Of a stretch of 35,163 bases of DNA, positions 33,634-35,163 are shown piece by piece. Origin of the DNA: Rhizobiales bacterium 63-22 (GTDB lineage Bacteria > Pseudomonadota > Alphaproteobacteria > Rhizobiales > Rhizobiaceae); contig MKVZ01000006.1 in NCBI GenBank assembly GCA_001898995.1, positions 411,584-446,746 of the forward strand, given 5' to 3'. A program made the translations under genes and the position numbers. The number at the start of each line of letters is the position of its first letter. Position 1 is the stretch's first letter. Under the pieces are notes generated by a model. It saw nothing but the letters and a program-made list of their open reading frames with translations. It made no database searches and had not been told where the DNA came from.

Positions 33634-34846
33634 TTATGAGGCGCGCAGCGCTTCGCCGAGGATTTTCAGCGCCTCGTCGAGGTCGGCGTCCGAGATGACG
33701 AGCGGCGCGAGGAAGCGCACGACGTTGCGGTGGACGCCGCATTTGATGACCAGCAGGCCGCGTTCGCGCGCCGCATCGATCACACGCTGCGCCCGGTCCG
33801 GGTCCGGCGTCTTGGCGGCGCGGTCGGAGACGAACTCGATCGCCTGCATGAAGCCGAGGCCGCGCACATTGCCGATCCCCTCATGCTCGTTCTGGAGCGC
33901 CTCCAGCCCGGCCCGCAGCGCAGGCGACGGCGTTGCCGCCATAGGTGCCGCCGAGGCCGCCGGGGGTAGGCGCGTCCATCATCTCGGCGCGGCCGACGAG
34001 GCCCGAGATCGGGAAGCCGCCGGCAAGGCTCTTCGCCACGGTGACGAGGTCGGGCTGGATGCCGGAATTCTCGAAGCCGAACAGCGTCCCGGTGCGGCCG
34101 AAGCCGGTCTGGATCTCGTCGGCGATCAGCACGATGCCGTGGCGCGTCGCGATCTCGCGCAGAGCCTGCATGAAGTCGGCCGGGGCCGGCAGGAAGCCGC
34201 CGTCGCCCTGCACCGGCTCGATCAGGATCGCCGCCACGCGGTCGGGCGCGATCTCGGTCGCGAACACTTCCTCCAGCGCCTGCAAGGCCACCGCCGTGGT
34301 GACGCCGCGATAGGCGTCGGGATAGGCGGTGTGGTAGATTTCGCCGGCGAAGGGGCCGAAATTCTGCTTGTAGGGCTGCGCGAAGCCGGTCAGCGTCGAG
34401 CCGAGCAGCGTGCGGCCGTGGAAGCCGCCGCGGAAGGCGATGACGCCCGAGCGCTTGGTATGGGCGCGGGCGACCTTGACGGCGTTCTCCACCGCTTCCG
34501 CGCCCGAGGTGAAGAAGGCCGACTTGTAGCTCTCGCCCTTGCCGACCAGCGCGTTCAGGCGCTCGGCCAGCGCGATATAGGGCTCGTAGGCGGCGACCTG
34601 GAAGGCCGTGTGCGTCACCAGCTTGAGCTGTTCGGCGACGGCGGCCACGACGCGCGGATGGTTATGGCCGATATTGAGCACGCCGATGCCGCCGACGAAA
34701 TCGAGATAGCGGCGGCCGTCGCGGTCCCAGACATAGCCGCCTTCCGCCCGGTCGACGACGATGGGATGGGCCGTGAGCACGCCGCGCGGAACGTTCTTCT
34801 CGCGCGCCGCCAGGAGCTCCTGGGTGGTTCTTTTGCTGGCAGCCAT
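33634..34846 (-). pseudogene. gabT: gabT-like 4-aminobutyrate aminotransferase with internal deletion and frameshift
   Basis: A class III PLP aminotransferase that moves the amino group of GABA to 2-oxoglutarate. From ATG 34846 it shows SGAEAVE (114-120), GFHGRT, DEIQTG (243-248) and the PLP lysine K272 in VAKSLAGGFP. After YGGNAVACA (about residue 310; near 33918) the frame shifts directly into LRAGLEALQNEHEG. The roughly 20-25 residues usually between these blocks are missing, and the deleted length is not a multiple of three. The rest, to the stop at 33634, is normal. As written, the protein would stop at 33881 and lack its C-terminal domain. Either a real inactivation or an assembly error. 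It follows gabD by 51 bases. Confidence 0.82.
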
Positions 34847-34897
34847 GGCTGCACCTCCTGCTTCGATGTTTCTTGACGATGGAAATCGCCGGCGGCC

Positions 34898-35163
34898 TCA
34901 GTTGAGCCCACCGACATGGAGTGTTTTGACTTCGAGATATTCCTCGATGCCGAGGTGAGACCCTTCGCGGCCGAGGCCGGATTGCTTGACGCCGCCGAAG
35001 GGGGCGACCTCGGTGGAGATGAGGCCGGTGTTGAGGCCGACCATGCCGAACTCCAGCGCCTCCGCCACCCGCCAGGATCGGCTCAGGCTTTGCGTGTAGA
35101 AATAGGCGGCGAGGCCGAAGGGCGTGCCGTTGGCAATCGCGATCGCCTCCTCTTCCTTCTCGA
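34898..35163 (-). CDS. gabD: succinate-semialdehyde dehydrogenase, C-terminal part (start outside window)
   Basis: 88 residues of the C-terminal end of an aldehyde dehydrogenase, read from the window edge to TGA at 34900-34898. Typical blocks are [47 protein letters not shown] and [15 protein letters not shown]. This end matches NAD(P)+-dependent succinate-semialdehyde dehydrogenase (GabD), which oxidises succinate semialdehyde, the product of GabT, to succinate. It would be the first of two genes in a gabD-gabT minus-strand operon. The catalytic Cys and Glu lie outside the window. Confidence 0.88.
   Translation of the reverse strand, partial: EKEEEAIAIANGTPFGLAAYFYTQSLSRSWRVAEALEFGMVGLNTGLISTEVAPFGGVKQSGLGREGSHLGIEEYLEVKTLHVGGLN

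Overview
The window looks like an accessory region (genomic island, chromid or plasmid segment) of an alphaproteobacterium of the order Rhizobiales (Hyphomicrobiales), probably Rhizobiaceae or a close family. Supporting signs are a RIME-like palindromic intergenic element at 7625-7726, an HWE-type histidine kinase, a rhizobial-type LigD polymerase domain, a short GCG_CRPN-like secreted protein, and two CUT1-type sugar ABC transporters with DeoR/SorC-type regulators. These family assignments come from reading the proteins; no database search was run.

Layout. 1-2.6 kb: the 3' end of an NRAMP metal transporter, a decayed NHEJ locus (a LigD polymerase domain with an in-frame stop, plus the last codons of a Ku gene on the other strand), a small unknown gene and a cold-shock gene. 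2.96-11.5 kb (locus A): a carbohydrate/polyol locus. An ABC operon (binding protein, two permeases, ATPase) faces an operon of a SIS-domain isomerase, a TIM-barrel epimerase and a SorC-type regulator, and a xylitol/sorbitol-type dehydrogenase is divergent from that second operon. The same 12-bp palindrome (ATACANATGTAT) lies in the promoter of the ABC operon and in the divergent promoter region, tying the locus together. 11.6-24.2 kb: a mosaic of small genes and debris. It holds an IS110 remnant, an ArsR/SRPBCC/DHFR-like operon, small secreted proteins, an HWE kinase, a truncated FAD-linked oxidase, a 989-residue aminotransferase/2-hydroxyacid dehydrogenase fusion, a Rieske-SDR chimera cut by a dead IS30 element, an MFS remnant and an ArsB-type pump.

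24.2-33.3 kb (locus B): a visibly more GC-rich second carbohydrate locus. One arm is an SDR dehydrogenase followed by a complete ABC transporter; the divergent arm is a DeoR repressor, an FGGY sugar kinase, a HAD phosphatase and a BtpA/SgcQ-family TIM-barrel protein. The shared intergenic region carries three similar 14-bp boxes whose starts are 30 and 20 bp apart. 33.4-35.2 kb: an IS630 fragment, then gabT (with an internal deletion/frameshift) and the 3' end of gabD.

Functionally, each locus can be read as import, oxidation of a polyol or sugar, then isomerisation (A) or phosphorylation (B). Neither substrate can be fixed from sequence alone. The least conventional items are the aminotransferase-dehydrogenase fusion at 17545-20514, the SgcQ-containing pathway of locus B, and the hexuloisomerase-like protein of locus A without its usual partner enzyme.
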